From assembly GCA_024683485.1 (NCBI GenBank), contig JAIKYD010000107.1, positions 62,001 through 126,000 of the forward strand: a DNA stretch of 64,000 bases. Direction: 5' to 3'. The position numbers and the translations under genes are program-made. Shown here in pieces: positions 7,797 through 16,767 of the stretch. Every line of letters starts with the position of its first letter. The first letter of the stretch is position 1. Below the pieces are notes generated by a model that was given only the letters and a program-made list of their open reading frames with translations, was not told the origin of the DNA and did not search any database. The stretch comes from Saccharofermentans sp. (GTDB lineage Bacteria; Bacillota; Clostridia; Saccharofermentanales; Saccharofermentanaceae).

Positions 7797-8255
7797 TTAT
7801 CCGTTGTGCTTCCTCATATATACAAAAACCAGTTCATCGGTAATTTTCTTCTGACTGCAGATCTCATATCCGGCTTTTTTATAAAGCCGGATATTTTCTA
7901 TGCTTCTGGTACTGGTAAACAATTCGCATATCATACCAGGATAGTATTTCTCGATCTCTGACAGAAGTCTGCTTCCGTATCCGTGACGCCTGTGATCCTG
8001 ATGAACCATCAGTTTGCCTATGTAAGCAATACCATCTTTCTGATAGGCACGAACGGAACCTATGATCTCATTATCATCTGTCACCAGTTTCAAAACCACA
8101 CCGTTGTTATATTGGTCCTGAAGTTCATCCAGTGTTTCTTTCAGCGGTGGGATATCTTTGTTCCCGAACAATGCAGCTTCGCTTTGATAAGCCAGATACT
8201 GCAGTTCGAGTATTACCGGAAGATCCTGATATTCAGCCTTGCATATACGGCTCAT
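7797..8255 (-). CDS. GNAT-family N-acetyltransferase
   Basis: The 152-residue protein shows the full GNAT pattern. It opens with an N-terminal strand and helix. Then comes a central strand with GSVRAYQ, and the acetyl-CoA pyrophosphate-binding motif A (IGKLMVHQDHRRHGYGSRLL, ending in a Q/RxxGxG/A loop). The C-terminal part reads NIRLYKKAGYEIC. Members acetylate amino groups of small molecules, proteins or antibiotics; the substrate here is unknown. GAGGAG upstream of ATG 8255 fixes the start. It converges with the preceding plus-strand gene with only 8 bases between the stop codons. Confidence 0.9.
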   Translation of the reverse strand: MSRICKAEYQDLPVILELQYLAYQSEAALFGNKDIPPLKETLDELQDQYNNGVVLKLVTDDNEIIGSVRAYQKDGIAYIGKLMVHQDHRRHGYGSRLLSEIEKYYPGMICELFTSTRSIENIRLYKKAGYEICSQKKITDELVFVYMRKHNG

Positions 8256-8490
8256 GCTTTTTCTCCTCGATAATCATTTATGAAAATATTACGGGGTCAT
8301 CACCTTTACCAGGAGACGACTCCATAACAGTCTTTATACCTTTACGGCATCATCTGACTATTATTTTAACTTCAATATCTGATCAGGGTAGATATAGTTT
8401 TCAAACGGAACATTCTTATGAATAGATAAATGCTTCATGTTAAAATCACAGAAGATACAAAGAAGATTTCTATTTCCAGGAGGAACATTT

Positions 8491-10488
8491 ATGAGATTCA
8501 CAGACGGTGCATGGAGAACGGCAAAAGGTTTTGATATCCACCAGGCCAAAGAAGTCAGATTTATTCAGAAGAAAGATGACATGGTAACACTGACCATGCC
8601 CACTTACCATATATACGTCAGAGGCATGACCTTAAGCGGACCCTATATAACCATGGAGATCACTTCTCCCTGCGGGAACGTTTTCCGGATCAGGACTTAT
8701 CATTTCAAAGGTGACAGATCCCTTGAGCCTTCATATTTAACACCGGCCACAGAAAACATCCGGCTTGACACCGCAGAAGATGAAAAGACCGTTACCATCA
8801 AGAGCGGAGAAAGTATGCTTGTAATTAATAAAGAAAACTACGGCTACGAGCTTATCAGAGACAGCCGCACTGTAACCGGTTCCTGCGAAGGCGCGCTGGC
8901 ATATATAGACGGAAGCCACGGATGCTTTATGAGGGAACAGCTGAGCTTAAGCGTTGGCGAGCATGTCTATGGTCTTGGGGAACGCTTCGGAAACTTTATC
9001 AGGAATGGCCAAAGCATTGATATCATCAATAATGACGGAGGTACATTCTCCGAACAATCCTACAAGAACATCCCATTCTATATAACTGATAACAACCTTG
9101 GCGTTTTCGTGAACCATTCGGAAGAGATCAACTTTGAGGTTGCCTCAGAGAATGTCTCTAAAGTCCAGTTCTCAGTTCGCGGTGAATGTCTGGATTACTT
9201 CCTTATGGCAGGAGAATCCATGAAAGATGTCATCACTCTTTATACAGGTCTTACCGGAAGGGTTCCGAAGCTGCCAGACTGGTCATTCGGTCTTTGGCTC
9301 TCCACTTCTTTCTCCACTGACTATGATGAGAAAACCGTGCTTTCATTTGTTGACGGGATGCGGGATCGCGGGATCGATCTGTCGGTATTCCATTTCGACT
9401 GCTTCTGGATGAAAGACAGTCACTGGTGCAACTTCATATGGGACAGCGACATGTTCCCTGATCCTGAAGGACTCATTGCAAAGCTCCATGAGAGAGGTCT
9501 TCATGTCTGCGTGTGGATCAATCCTTATATTGCCCAGCAGTCTGAGATCTTCGATGAGGCTGCAAAGAACGGCTATCTGATCAGGAAGACTGACGGAAGC
9601 ATATGGCAGACCGACCTGTGGCAGGCAGGAATGGGGATCGTTGACTTTACGGACAGCAATGCGGCCAAATGGTATCAGGACAAGCTCAAAACGCTTCTTG
9701 ATATGGGCGTTGACTGTTTCAAAACGGACTTCGGCGAGAGGATTCCAGTTGAGGATGTTGTTTTCGCAGACGGTTCGGATCCTTTGAGGATGCATAATTA
9801 CTATACATATCTTTACAACAAGACTGTTTTTGAACTGCTCGAAAAGGAGAAAGGCAAGGGCGAAGCCGTTCTGTTCGCCAGAAGCGCCACTGCAGGCTGC
9901 CAGAAGTTCCCGGTCCATTGGGGCGGCGACTGCCACTCGGACTATCCGTCAATGGAACAGACCATAAGAGGCGGCCTCTCACTAATGCTCTCCGGCTTCT
10001 CTTACTGGAGTCATGATATCGGAGGGTTCGAGGACAAATCAACGCCCGATGTTTACAAACGCTGGTCGGCTTTTGGCCTCCTGAGTTCCCACAGCAGGCT
10101 TCACGGAAGCACATCCTACCGCGTACCGTGGAACTACGATGAGGAAGCCGTGGAGGTCTTAAGACACTATGTAGATCTCAAGAAGTCACTTATGCCTTAT
10201 ATCAATGAAGCGCGTACGGAAGCTGAGGAATCAGGCTTCCCTGTTATGCGACCCATGGTCCTGGAATTCCAGGACGACCCGGTCTGTGCATTCCTGGACA
10301 GACAGTACATGCTGGGCAGCAGGATACTCGTGGCACCTGTCTTTGATAAGGCCGGATGGGTTCAATTCTATCTTCCGGAGGGCACATGGGTTTCCGTTGA
10401 CGGCAAAGACAAACGCGTAATCACAACCGGAAGATTCTTCAAAGAAAAACGCGGTTATCTTGAGATGCCGGTATATATACGGGAGTAG
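8491..10488 (+). CDS. Glycoside hydrolase family 31, alpha-xylosidase-like
   Basis: The start is ATG 8491, directly behind CCAGGAGG; the frame opens earlier but without a ribosome site. The 665-residue protein lacks a signal peptide, so it acts in the cytoplasm. It carries the N-terminal beta domain (about 1-240) and the GH31 barrel. The nucleophile Asp413 lies in KTDFGERIP and the acid/base Asp480 in GGDCHSDYPSM. Both segments match the YicI-type alpha-xylosidases, although the protein is about 100 residues shorter than E. coli YicI. It probably removes alpha-linked xylose (isoprimeverose-like) or glucose from imported oligosaccharides. A cytosolic ligand-sensing GGDEF protein follows in the same direction. 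Confidence 0.88.
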   Translation: MRFTDGAWRTAKGFDIHQAKEVRFIQKKDDMVTLTMPTYHIYVRGMTLSGPYITMEITSPCGNVFRIRTYHFKGDRSLEPSYLTPATENIRLDTAEDEKTVTIKSGESMLVINKENYGYELIRDSRTVTGSCEGALAYIDGSHGCFMREQLSLSVGEHVYGLGERFGNFIRNGQSIDIINNDGGTFSEQSYKNIPFYITDNNLGVFVNHSEEINFEVASENVSKVQFSVRGECLDYFLMAGESMKDVITLYTGLTGRVPKLPDWSFGLWLSTSFSTDYDEKTVLSFVDGMRDRGIDLSVFHFDCFWMKDSHWCNFIWDSDMFPDPEGLIAKLHERGLHVCVWINPYIAQQSEIFDEAAKNGYLIRKTDGSIWQTDLWQAGMGIVDFTDSNAAKWYQDKLKTLLDMGVDCFKTDFGERIPVEDVVFADGSDPLRMHNYYTYLYNKTVFELLEKEKGKGEAVLFARSATAGCQKFPVHWGGDCHSDYPSMEQTIRGGLSLMLSGFSYWSHDIGGFEDKSTPDVYKRWSAFGLLSSHSRLHGSTSYRVPWNYDEEAVEVLRHYVDLKKSLMPYINEARTEAEESGFPVMRPMVLEFQDDPVCAFLDRQYMLGSRILVAPVFDKAGWVQFYLPEGTWVSVDGKDKRVITTGRFFKEKRGYLEMPVYIRE

Positions 10489-10543
10489 TTAAGTGACTTT
10501 CAGTATCAGTATATGCGTAAACAAGGTGTAATTCCTTTTAATT

Positions 10544-10552
10544 TGGTATAAT
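10544..10552 (+). promoter_or_regulatory. Extended -10 promoter
   Basis: TGG followed by TATAAT (10547-10552) is a perfect extended -10 element 62 bases before the next start codon. It gives the LacI-GGDEF gene its own promoter, separate from the GH31 gene. No clear -35 box is visible. Confidence 0.5.
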
Positions 10553-10613
10553 TTAGAGATAAGTAATAGAGTCAAATTAGTGATGAACTGATCTGACGCG
10601 GAGGAAAAAGGTA

Positions 10614-12536
10614 ATGAACAAGCGGATAGCTATATTCACCAATGGATTCAGCAACGAATTTGTTGAGCATATAGTTACAGGTTTCCATAAAAAAGCCGCT
10701 GAAGACAGCGTTGATGTGTTTGTGTTCGTTACATACTGCAGCCCGGGTGATCACCAACTCCAGAATAAGTGTCAGCTTAATATATTCCATCTTCCTGACC
10801 CCAAGGATTTTGACGGGGCTTTAATGCTCACCAACACTTATAATTTCCCCGATGAACAGGAACGTGTATGTGCGCGTTTTCAGAGAGCAGGTGTACCAAT
10901 GCTTTCTCTCGAAGTTGATGTGCCCAATATGTCTTGCATCAAGACCGAGAATTATGAAGGTGTAAGGGAACTTGCGCTTCATCTGATAGAGCACCATAAT
11001 GCAAAAAAGATCATATTTGTAAACGGCGTAAAGGGTAATGTTGAGAACACCACAAGACGCCAGGCACTTGTCGATGTCCTTAAAGATCATAATATTGAAC
11101 TGTATGATGAGTTTATTTGTGATTTCGGGTTCTATACAGCCTATCTTCAGATGAAGTGGTTCCTGGAGGCCGGGAAAGAACTCCCTGATGCGATCGTTTG
11201 CGCAAATGACAATATGGCTCTTGGTGTTAATTCCGCATTAACAGAAAAGGGCTACAGCGTTCCCGAGGATGTCCTTCTGACCGGATTCGATATGATAAAA
11301 GACGGTCAGTATACTTTTCCTATTATCTCAACGGTATCAAGAGGATGGGATAAGTTCGGCGAACTGGCTTATGACAAGCTCAAATACCAGATTGAGAATC
11401 CGGATGAGAGGTTTACCGAAGAATACAAGTCTTATTTTGTTCCATCAGAAAGCTGCGGATGCACCGCATCTGAAGAGGCTGTCAAGAACCGTTATAACGC
11501 AATAAGGAATTCGTATTTTGATAATCTTCAGAAAGAGATCATGGACATATTCTTCATGGGTATGCAGATTCCGTTATCCTTTGCCGTAAGAAAAGAGGAT
11601 TTCTTTGAAAAGGGTATCAAGAGCATCAATGATATACCTCAGCTGGGGCCGGACTACTGTTTGTGTACCGAACCGGAATTTTTCGAGATGAATGATGAGC
11701 ATTATCCTGAAAGAATAAGAGGATATGGTTCTGATATGGATATTCTTTATGAACTTAGTGAAGGAAAGAGATTATCATTGAGGCACTTTGATTCCAAAAC
11801 CATTTATCCGGGATATAAACACGAGGATGGCAAATCGAATCTTTATATCTTTGCTCCGCTCAACTATCTGAACTACATCATTGGTTATATCGCAATAAAG
11901 AACACCCCGACACTTCTTTACAATCTCGGGTTAAGCAAATTCATCAAGAGTATGAACGCCCAACTCTTCAGCATGCGCCGCCATATCTTCTCGGAGCGGA
12001 CAAACAAGGAGCTTAAAAAAGTCTATATGAATGATGCTCTTACCGACATGTATAACCGCATGGGATGCCAGAAGGTTCTTTATGATTTCATTTCCTCCAG
12101 AAAGGAAAACAATGAAAAATCCATACTTGTTTTCGCTGACATCGACAGAATGAAGACGATCAATGACGTGTATGGACATCTCAACGGTGATTTCGCCATA
12201 AGGGCTACCGCGGAAGCATTCAGAACCTGTTCTCCCAAGGAATGGCTTTTCGGAAGGTACGGAGGGGATGAGTTCATCGCGGTCGGACCTTGCCCGGACT
12301 CTGATACCATCGAGCAGCTTATCAAAAAGATATCAGAGTCAATGAGCAATGAATTCAAGTCCCTTAACCTTGCATTTATGCTTCATGCAAGCATCGGTTA
12401 TACCATTATTGAGCCAAATGATGAAGCAATGATCGATGACTACATCGACCGTGCTGACAAATATATGTATGCTGAGAAAGAGAAGTATCACCAGTTTATC
12501 GATTCGATCAACCACAAGAAGGAATCATCTGACTGA
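10614..12536 (+). CDS. LacI-type ligand-binding domain fused to GGDEF (diguanylate cyclase)
   Basis: The 640-residue protein begins with a type I periplasmic-binding fold as in LacI/GalR effectors (about 1-275), but with no DNA-binding HTH and no signal peptide, so it is a cytosolic sensor. A PSESCGC motif marks the domain end. A central region (about 290-460) follows, perhaps GAF-like, then a GGDEF domain (about 475-630) with the intact catalytic RYGGDEF and DIDRMKTIND. The RxxD inhibitory site is absent (W at -6, P at -9). It should make cyclic di-GMP in response to an internal ligand, probably a sugar. Paralogues lie at 13450 and 45815. GAGG-type ribosome site upstream. Confidence 0.88.
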   Translation: MNKRIAIFTNGFSNEFVEHIVTGFHKKAAEDSVDVFVFVTYCSPGDHQLQNKCQLNIFHLPDPKDFDGALMLTNTYNFPDEQERVCARFQRAGVPMLSLEVDVPNMSCIKTENYEGVRELALHLIEHHNAKKIIFVNGVKGNVENTTRRQALVDVLKDHNIELYDEFICDFGFYTAYLQMKWFLEAGKELPDAIVCANDNMALGVNSALTEKGYSVPEDVLLTGFDMIKDGQYTFPIISTVSRGWDKFGELAYDKLKYQIENPDERFTEEYKSYFVPSESCGCTASEEAVKNRYNAIRNSYFDNLQKEIMDIFFMGMQIPLSFAVRKEDFFEKGIKSINDIPQLGPDYCLCTEPEFFEMNDEHYPERIRGYGSDMDILYELSEGKRLSLRHFDSKTIYPGYKHEDGKSNLYIFAPLNYLNYIIGYIAIKNTPTLLYNLGLSKFIKSMNAQLFSMRRHIFSERTNKELKKVYMNDALTDMYNRMGCQKVLYDFISSRKENNEKSILVFADIDRMKTINDVYGHLNGDFAIRATAEAFRTCSPKEWLFGRYGGDEFIAVGPCPDSDTIEQLIKKISESMSNEFKSLNLAFMLHASIGYTIIEPNDEAMIDDYIDRADKYMYAEKEKYHQFIDSINHKKESSD

Positions 12537-12562
12537 TACTCCGGATACAGGCAGTTTCACCT

Positions 12563-12904
12563 TTAAGCCACGTTATCTCTGAGCTGATCAAAAGCTTTCC
12601 TTGCAACCTGCTTTACATTAATATCTGTTTCTGTAAAAGCCAGTTTCTTTATGTATTCCTCACAATGCTTTGCATGGATTGCGGCTGCAGATTCACATGC
12701 CGTTGCTCTTACAATAGGCGAACTGTCACGTAAAAGCGGAATCAAAGCCATACCTGAATCATAAGTAGGTATCATGCCCAGCGCCAATGCTGCTGTCATT
12801 CTTACATCCTCGTTGGGATTGCTTACATACTTGATTACGGCTCCCAACTTTTGCTTGGATCCGAGTTTCAGGATCTTATCTTTTAAACCATCATTAAGTG
12901 CCAT
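12563..12904 (-). CDS. HEAT-repeat protein (copy 1)
   Basis: This 113-residue all-helical protein contains tandem HEAT-like repeats, recognisable by PNEDVRMTAALALGMI and SPIVRATACESAAAI. Such repeats usually form a protein-binding scaffold. It is closely related to the gene at 20122: 73 of 113 aligned residues are identical by hand count, with the blocks DKILKLGSKQKLGA and ALGMIPTYDSGM unchanged. GGGGAGG upstream supports the start, and a TATAAT at 12948..12943 may be its -10 box. It converges on the upstream GGDEF gene. Partner and role unknown. Confidence 0.8.
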   Translation of the reverse strand: MALNDGLKDKILKLGSKQKLGAVIKYVSNPNEDVRMTAALALGMIPTYDSGMALIPLLRDSSPIVRATACESAAAIHAKHCEEYIKKLAFTETDINVKQVARKAFDQLRDNVA

Positions 12905-13030
12905 AGTCTTAACCTCCCCACGATTATTTCTTTTATATAATCATTATAGGAATGGCACTAATACCGAGTAATCAATACATCTTTAATTCTCTGTAAACAT
13001 TTATTAGAAGATTATTAACGCAAACAGAAA

Positions 13031-13393
13031 TCAATCATCCTTCTTGCTGCCTTTACGGAATGGCTTAAGAGCTTCCTTAAACTCTTTTGGATTATACCCG
13101 TGCTCTTCAGCATAAAGATACAGATCACTCTTGCTTGAATTGCGCAGGCTGTCAAGTTCACCTTCAGACAGAATATGTCTGTCTGACTTGCTGATGCAGA
13201 GACCTGTTACTTCGTATGGCGTCTTTGCATCATTTGACTTTGAATTAGGTATGACAGTAAGCGTGTCGCCATCAATTGCGATGATTATATAATCAACAAA
13301 ATATGTATTCTTTTTACGGAGAGATTTCCGCAGAAGTTTGCGAATGCTGTCACCGAAATAGATCGTTACCGTTCCGCCTGTTTTGAATTCCAT
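13031..13393 (-). CDS. Hypothetical protein
   Basis: The 120-residue protein is soluble and has a beta-rich first part (GGTVTIYFG, VDYIIIAIDGDTLTVIP) followed by a helical, lysine-rich tail. The last 40 residues (SDLYLYAEEHGYNPKEFKEALKPF) look like a small helical domain. I recognise no family. AAGGAA precedes the ATG. The gene lies 56 bases downstream of the minus-strand LacI-GGDEF gene and may be read from the same transcript. Confidence 0.5.
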   Translation of the reverse strand: MEFKTGGTVTIYFGDSIRKLLRKSLRKKNTYFVDYIIIAIDGDTLTVIPNSKSNDAKTPYEVTGLCISKSDRHILSEGELDSLRNSSKSDLYLYAEEHGYNPKEFKEALKPFRKGSKKDD

Positions 13394-13449
13394 ACATTAT
13401 TCCTTTTCATTTTCATTTGAATTATTTGTGTCAGATACCTGGATGCAGA

Positions 13450-15357
13450 TCACAAAGACTTTTTGCTTTTTTTCGCTGCTTTGTCCTTATACATCTCCTC
13501 GTCCGCACGCTTGGCAACATCAGCAACAGTCCTGTCGGTATTGCTGTCAAATACCGATATGCCACAGGCCACAGACACATAATCGTCCGGTAACGGCAGT
13601 GTATCAGAATACGGACTCATCTTCTCATTTATCATCTTCAGATTGGCATCGCGGTTATCATAATCCTCACCGCTCAATACCGCTACGAATTCGTCTCCTC
13701 CCATCCTGTATACGGGACTGTGCTTGAATACGTCACATATAAGATGGCAGGCTCTTAACAGATAAGCATCTCCGGCCTCATGCCCCAGCGAGTCGTTTAT
13801 CATCTTCAGATTATTCACATCGAAAACGACAAGGGCAAATTGAACATCAGGTTCTGAATTGATCAGGGACTGAAGATACTTTTCCTTATCATCGTATGCC
13901 ATACGGTTATTAACATTAGTCAGCGGATCACGCCCCATCAGATCAAGCAATCTCTTATTGATGTGATCCAGAGTCAGAGCATGACGGAATTTCTCAAAAG
14001 CCAGAGCCATACGGTTGTAATATGTAAGAAGGAAGTGATTCTCCACCTTATCTATGCAGTCTCTAAAAACAATATATCCGTAAGCGGAATCCGCCTCATG
14101 CAGAGGCAGGAACACATAAAGATGATTTGCTCCGTCAGCATCATATCCGGGTATCAGTTCGCGTGAATCGAACACGTCACCCTTAAAAGGCACACCATCT
14201 TCAGTAGAATATATGATTTCCATATTCTTACTGTATCTGTCAGTATTCAGTTTAATATTGGAATCATATATGGAAAGACCGAAATTCGGTTCCAGAAGCA
14301 CATGGAAGGAATCGCCTTCATAATCATGGTTTTCCGTAAGAAGGTCGTGAAGATTCTCCTTAAGTTCCAAATGGGTAAGGCATGACAAAACCGTGGAGTC
14401 TATTATGTTGAGCTTGCGTTCAAAGTATGTGGTCATAGCCCTCTTCGAGAATGCCTCGCGTCCCATACGCCTTCTGAGCTTATCGCTGTTTCTGTGCTCA
14501 TAACAGTTGCAGCTCTCTCCCGGAATAAACCTGCACGGGATCATCTCACATATTCCGCTTTTTTCTCCGGATAACAGCTTTCTCCATAACCTTATTGCTG
14601 CCGCTCCCATCTCATCAAAGCATTGGTCAACAGACGCTATGGAGGGATCAAATATCTTACTTCCGTCTATATAATCAAAACCGGTGACCAGAACATCTTT
14701 GGGAACTTCATATCCGTTATTGCTGAGTGAAACGCAGGTTTCCATTGCCAGTCCGTCATTTGCACATATAAACACATCAGGCAGTTTTGCGCCTGTCTCA
14801 CATAATTCGTTTATGTGCCTTGTAACTGCCGCATTCTCCCAATCCGTATAGAACACTTCTATAAGATCATCTTCGCAGTTGTTCTCTCTCATATAATCAC
14901 GGACGGCATTCACCCTTAATTCAGAATCATGGGAATCTCTCGTGCCGGCAATAAAAGAAATGGTCTTTGCCCCATGTTCATTTCTGACATGCGCGCAGAG
15001 ATCTCTTATGGCCTGGTTATTATCGGATCCCACGAAGCTTATGCCTTCTCTTCTGGTACCCTGAATTATGACCGGAATACCGGCTTCATTGCTTCTTTCT
15101 ATTATCCTGTCTATCCTGTCCTGATAATCCAGCGCGCTTGCAAATATAACCGTGCCATCGAAATCATGAAGGTCAGGAAGGTTGAATATATTCATCTCTC
15201 CCTGTTTTGTGGATGCATTGTCAATGTAAGCAGGGTAACAAAGAAAAAGGAAAATATCCGCTTTCTCTCCGCTAAGTTCATTCATCATGCCTGTGAGGAA
15301 CTGGCTCAGGATCTCGGAACACCATCCTGTAGTAAACACTGCTATCTTTTTCTTCAT
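13450..15357 (-). CDS. LacI-type ligand-binding domain fused to GGDEF (second copy)
   Basis: The start is ATG 15357 (MKKKIAVFTTGW), eight bases after GGAAGGA; the longer frame to 15384 lacks a ribosome site. The 635-residue protein has the same three-part order as the gene at 10614: a LacI-like effector domain without HTH (about 1-275) ending in PGESCNC, a central sensor-like region (about 290-455), and GGDEF (about 470-625) with intact YRMGGDEF and FDVNNLKMIND. The RxxD inhibitory site is missing. It should be a cytosolic, ligand-controlled diguanylate cyclase. The ligand is probably a carbohydrate, judging only from the LacI fold. Confidence 0.88.
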   Translation of the reverse strand: MKKKIAVFTTGWCSEILSQFLTGMMNELSGEKADIFLFLCYPAYIDNASTKQGEMNIFNLPDLHDFDGTVIFASALDYQDRIDRIIERSNEAGIPVIIQGTRREGISFVGSDNNQAIRDLCAHVRNEHGAKTISFIAGTRDSHDSELRVNAVRDYMRENNCEDDLIEVFYTDWENAAVTRHINELCETGAKLPDVFICANDGLAMETCVSLSNNGYEVPKDVLVTGFDYIDGSKIFDPSIASVDQCFDEMGAAAIRLWRKLLSGEKSGICEMIPCRFIPGESCNCYEHRNSDKLRRRMGREAFSKRAMTTYFERKLNIIDSTVLSCLTHLELKENLHDLLTENHDYEGDSFHVLLEPNFGLSIYDSNIKLNTDRYSKNMEIIYSTEDGVPFKGDVFDSRELIPGYDADGANHLYVFLPLHEADSAYGYIVFRDCIDKVENHFLLTYYNRMALAFEKFRHALTLDHINKRLLDLMGRDPLTNVNNRMAYDDKEKYLQSLINSEPDVQFALVVFDVNNLKMINDSLGHEAGDAYLLRACHLICDVFKHSPVYRMGGDEFVAVLSGEDYDNRDANLKMINEKMSPYSDTLPLPDDYVSVACGISVFDSNTDRTVADVAKRADEEMYKDKAAKKSKKSL

Positions 15358-15475
15358 ATCAGGTGTCCTTCCAAAAAGCCTCACATGTCTGCATTGCGGA
15401 TCAATAACCTTCTTTGACCATTATACAATAGAAAAGACCGGCACTTTTTATGTTACACACTTTATTGCAAAGTAT

Positions 15476-16339
15476 TTACAGGCCGTTAATAAAATGATCC
15501 AACAGCCCGTAGATCCAGTCATTTACTGAAGAGAATTCAAATCCTAGCGATTCAGCTTTATCTGTATTTATGCTGTATTCAGGTTCGCCGTTATACGGGG
15601 CATCATCACCTTCAGCATCAATAACCGCCCTCTTCCCTGTTCTCTTCTCCACATGATCAAGAATATCCCTTACTGAGACCGTTCCTCCTGAACTGCCGTT
15701 TACCGCACCATTGAAATCTTTACCGGCAAGAAATGACATGAACTTTCCGGCCTCGTCAGACCTGATAAAACCCATCTGGCAATCAGGGTTATCTATGTTC
15801 ATAGGAATCTGCTTTGCAACATGTTCAACATAGAATAACAGTCTCTTAGTGTAATCATCTTCTCCGGTTACGAACGGATATCTTACAGCGATCCAGTTCC
15901 TGTCAGGATATTTCTGCCACAAGGCATATTCGGCTTGCCTTTTTATCTCGGCATACGGATAATCCGCTCTGTCACACCAGACCAGTTTGCCTTTCAGTCC
16001 ATCGAAATCATCTTCCACGGTATTTATGTGTTTGGGATCATATATTGCAGTACTGGACATATAGATATATTTGTCGCAATCAACCGCATCCATAATACGT
16101 CTGATGTCATTAGAGCAGTATGCGATCTTGTCTATAACCACATCGAAACGCTTCCCCGATACCGCTTCTCTTACACTTTGCTCATCGGTCCTCTCAACAC
16201 AGATCCTTGAAACCGCATTTCCGAATCTGTCAGGGGTTTTTCCTCTGGTGGCAATGGTAATGTCATGACCTTTATCCAGCAGGTCATTAACCATATGAAT
16301 TCCAAAAAAGCGCGTACCGCCAAAAACTAATATCTTCAT
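15476..16339 (-). CDS. NAD-dependent epimerase/dehydratase (extended SDR)
   Basis: The 287-residue protein opens with a Rossmann nucleotide-binding motif (VFGGTRFFG) and holds the SDR catalytic pair YxxxK (YPYAEIK), preceded by MSSTAIYD. This is the atypical SDR group that includes NAD-dependent epimerase-like and CSP41-like proteins, whose substrates are usually nucleotide sugars or unknown. Asp/His residues near the C-terminus do not define a substrate. The start has only a weak ribosome site (CGG), so it is less certain. It stands between the LacI-GGDEF gene and the double-glycine peptide gene, all on the minus strand. Confidence 0.85.
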   Translation of the reverse strand: MKILVFGGTRFFGIHMVNDLLDKGHDITIATRGKTPDRFGNAVSRICVERTDEQSVREAVSGKRFDVVIDKIAYCSNDIRRIMDAVDCDKYIYMSSTAIYDPKHINTVEDDFDGLKGKLVWCDRADYPYAEIKRQAEYALWQKYPDRNWIAVRYPFVTGEDDYTKRLLFYVEHVAKQIPMNIDNPDCQMGFIRSDEAGKFMSFLAGKDFNGAVNGSSGGTVSVRDILDHVEKRTGKRAVIDAEGDDAPYNGEPEYSINTDKAESLGFEFSSVNDWIYGLLDHFINGL

Positions 16340-16374
16340 CAGATAACCGTAACTGACAGATATACTTTATACTT

Positions 16375-16650
16375 TTATGATTCAGGGCGTCTTCCGATTC
16401 CCACACTTGCCCCGCAGGTGCCGCATCTGTAGAAGATGCCTCCTACATCTACACCGTTCTGCATGATAACGTAATCAACTTTCTGACATGTGCCGATGGT
16501 AAAGCATTCGCCACACTGGACATCGGGAGCATCTTCGATAACAGTATAGGTGCCTTCAATCCAGTCTGCAGGTGTCCACTGCCCGCCTGTTACCTGGTCG
16601 AGCTGTTCGGGTGTCAGTTTATTCATTCTGTCACTAGGATTATCAATCAT
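16375..16650 (-). CDS. Double-glycine leader protein with cysteine-rich mature part
   Basis: The start is placed at ATG 16650, eight bases after GTGAGG. The upstream in-frame ATG 16707 has no ribosome site. The 91-residue product has a leader reading MNKLTPEQLDQVTGG, a classic double-glycine (bacteriocin-type) signal. The rest (about 68 residues) holds a CGEC...C...CGTC pattern that could bind zinc or form disulfides, and ends GIGRRPES. Such leaders direct export by C39-peptidase ABC transporters, none of which lies in this window. The gene is divergent from the C-S lyase gene. Secreted peptide is the likeliest role; a zinc-ribbon protein with a chance GG motif is the alternative. Confidence 0.65.
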   Translation of the reverse strand: MIDNPSDRMNKLTPEQLDQVTGGQWTPADWIEGTYTVIEDAPDVQCGECFTIGTCQKVDYVIMQNGVDVGGIFYRCGTCGASVGIGRRPES

Positions 16651-16767
16651 ATGAAGAACCTCACTGATATATTTATAAATATAATCTAACACATTATCAG
16701 ATAACATATCCCGATTTTTTTAGTTGTTGTTCACTTCAGGTATAATTGAATCCGGAGGGGAAATGGT

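Noticed and set aside
9343-9936. Long minus-strand open frame inside the GH31 gene
   Set aside because: Shadow of the real coding frame; the GH31 catalytic motifs lie on the plus strand there.
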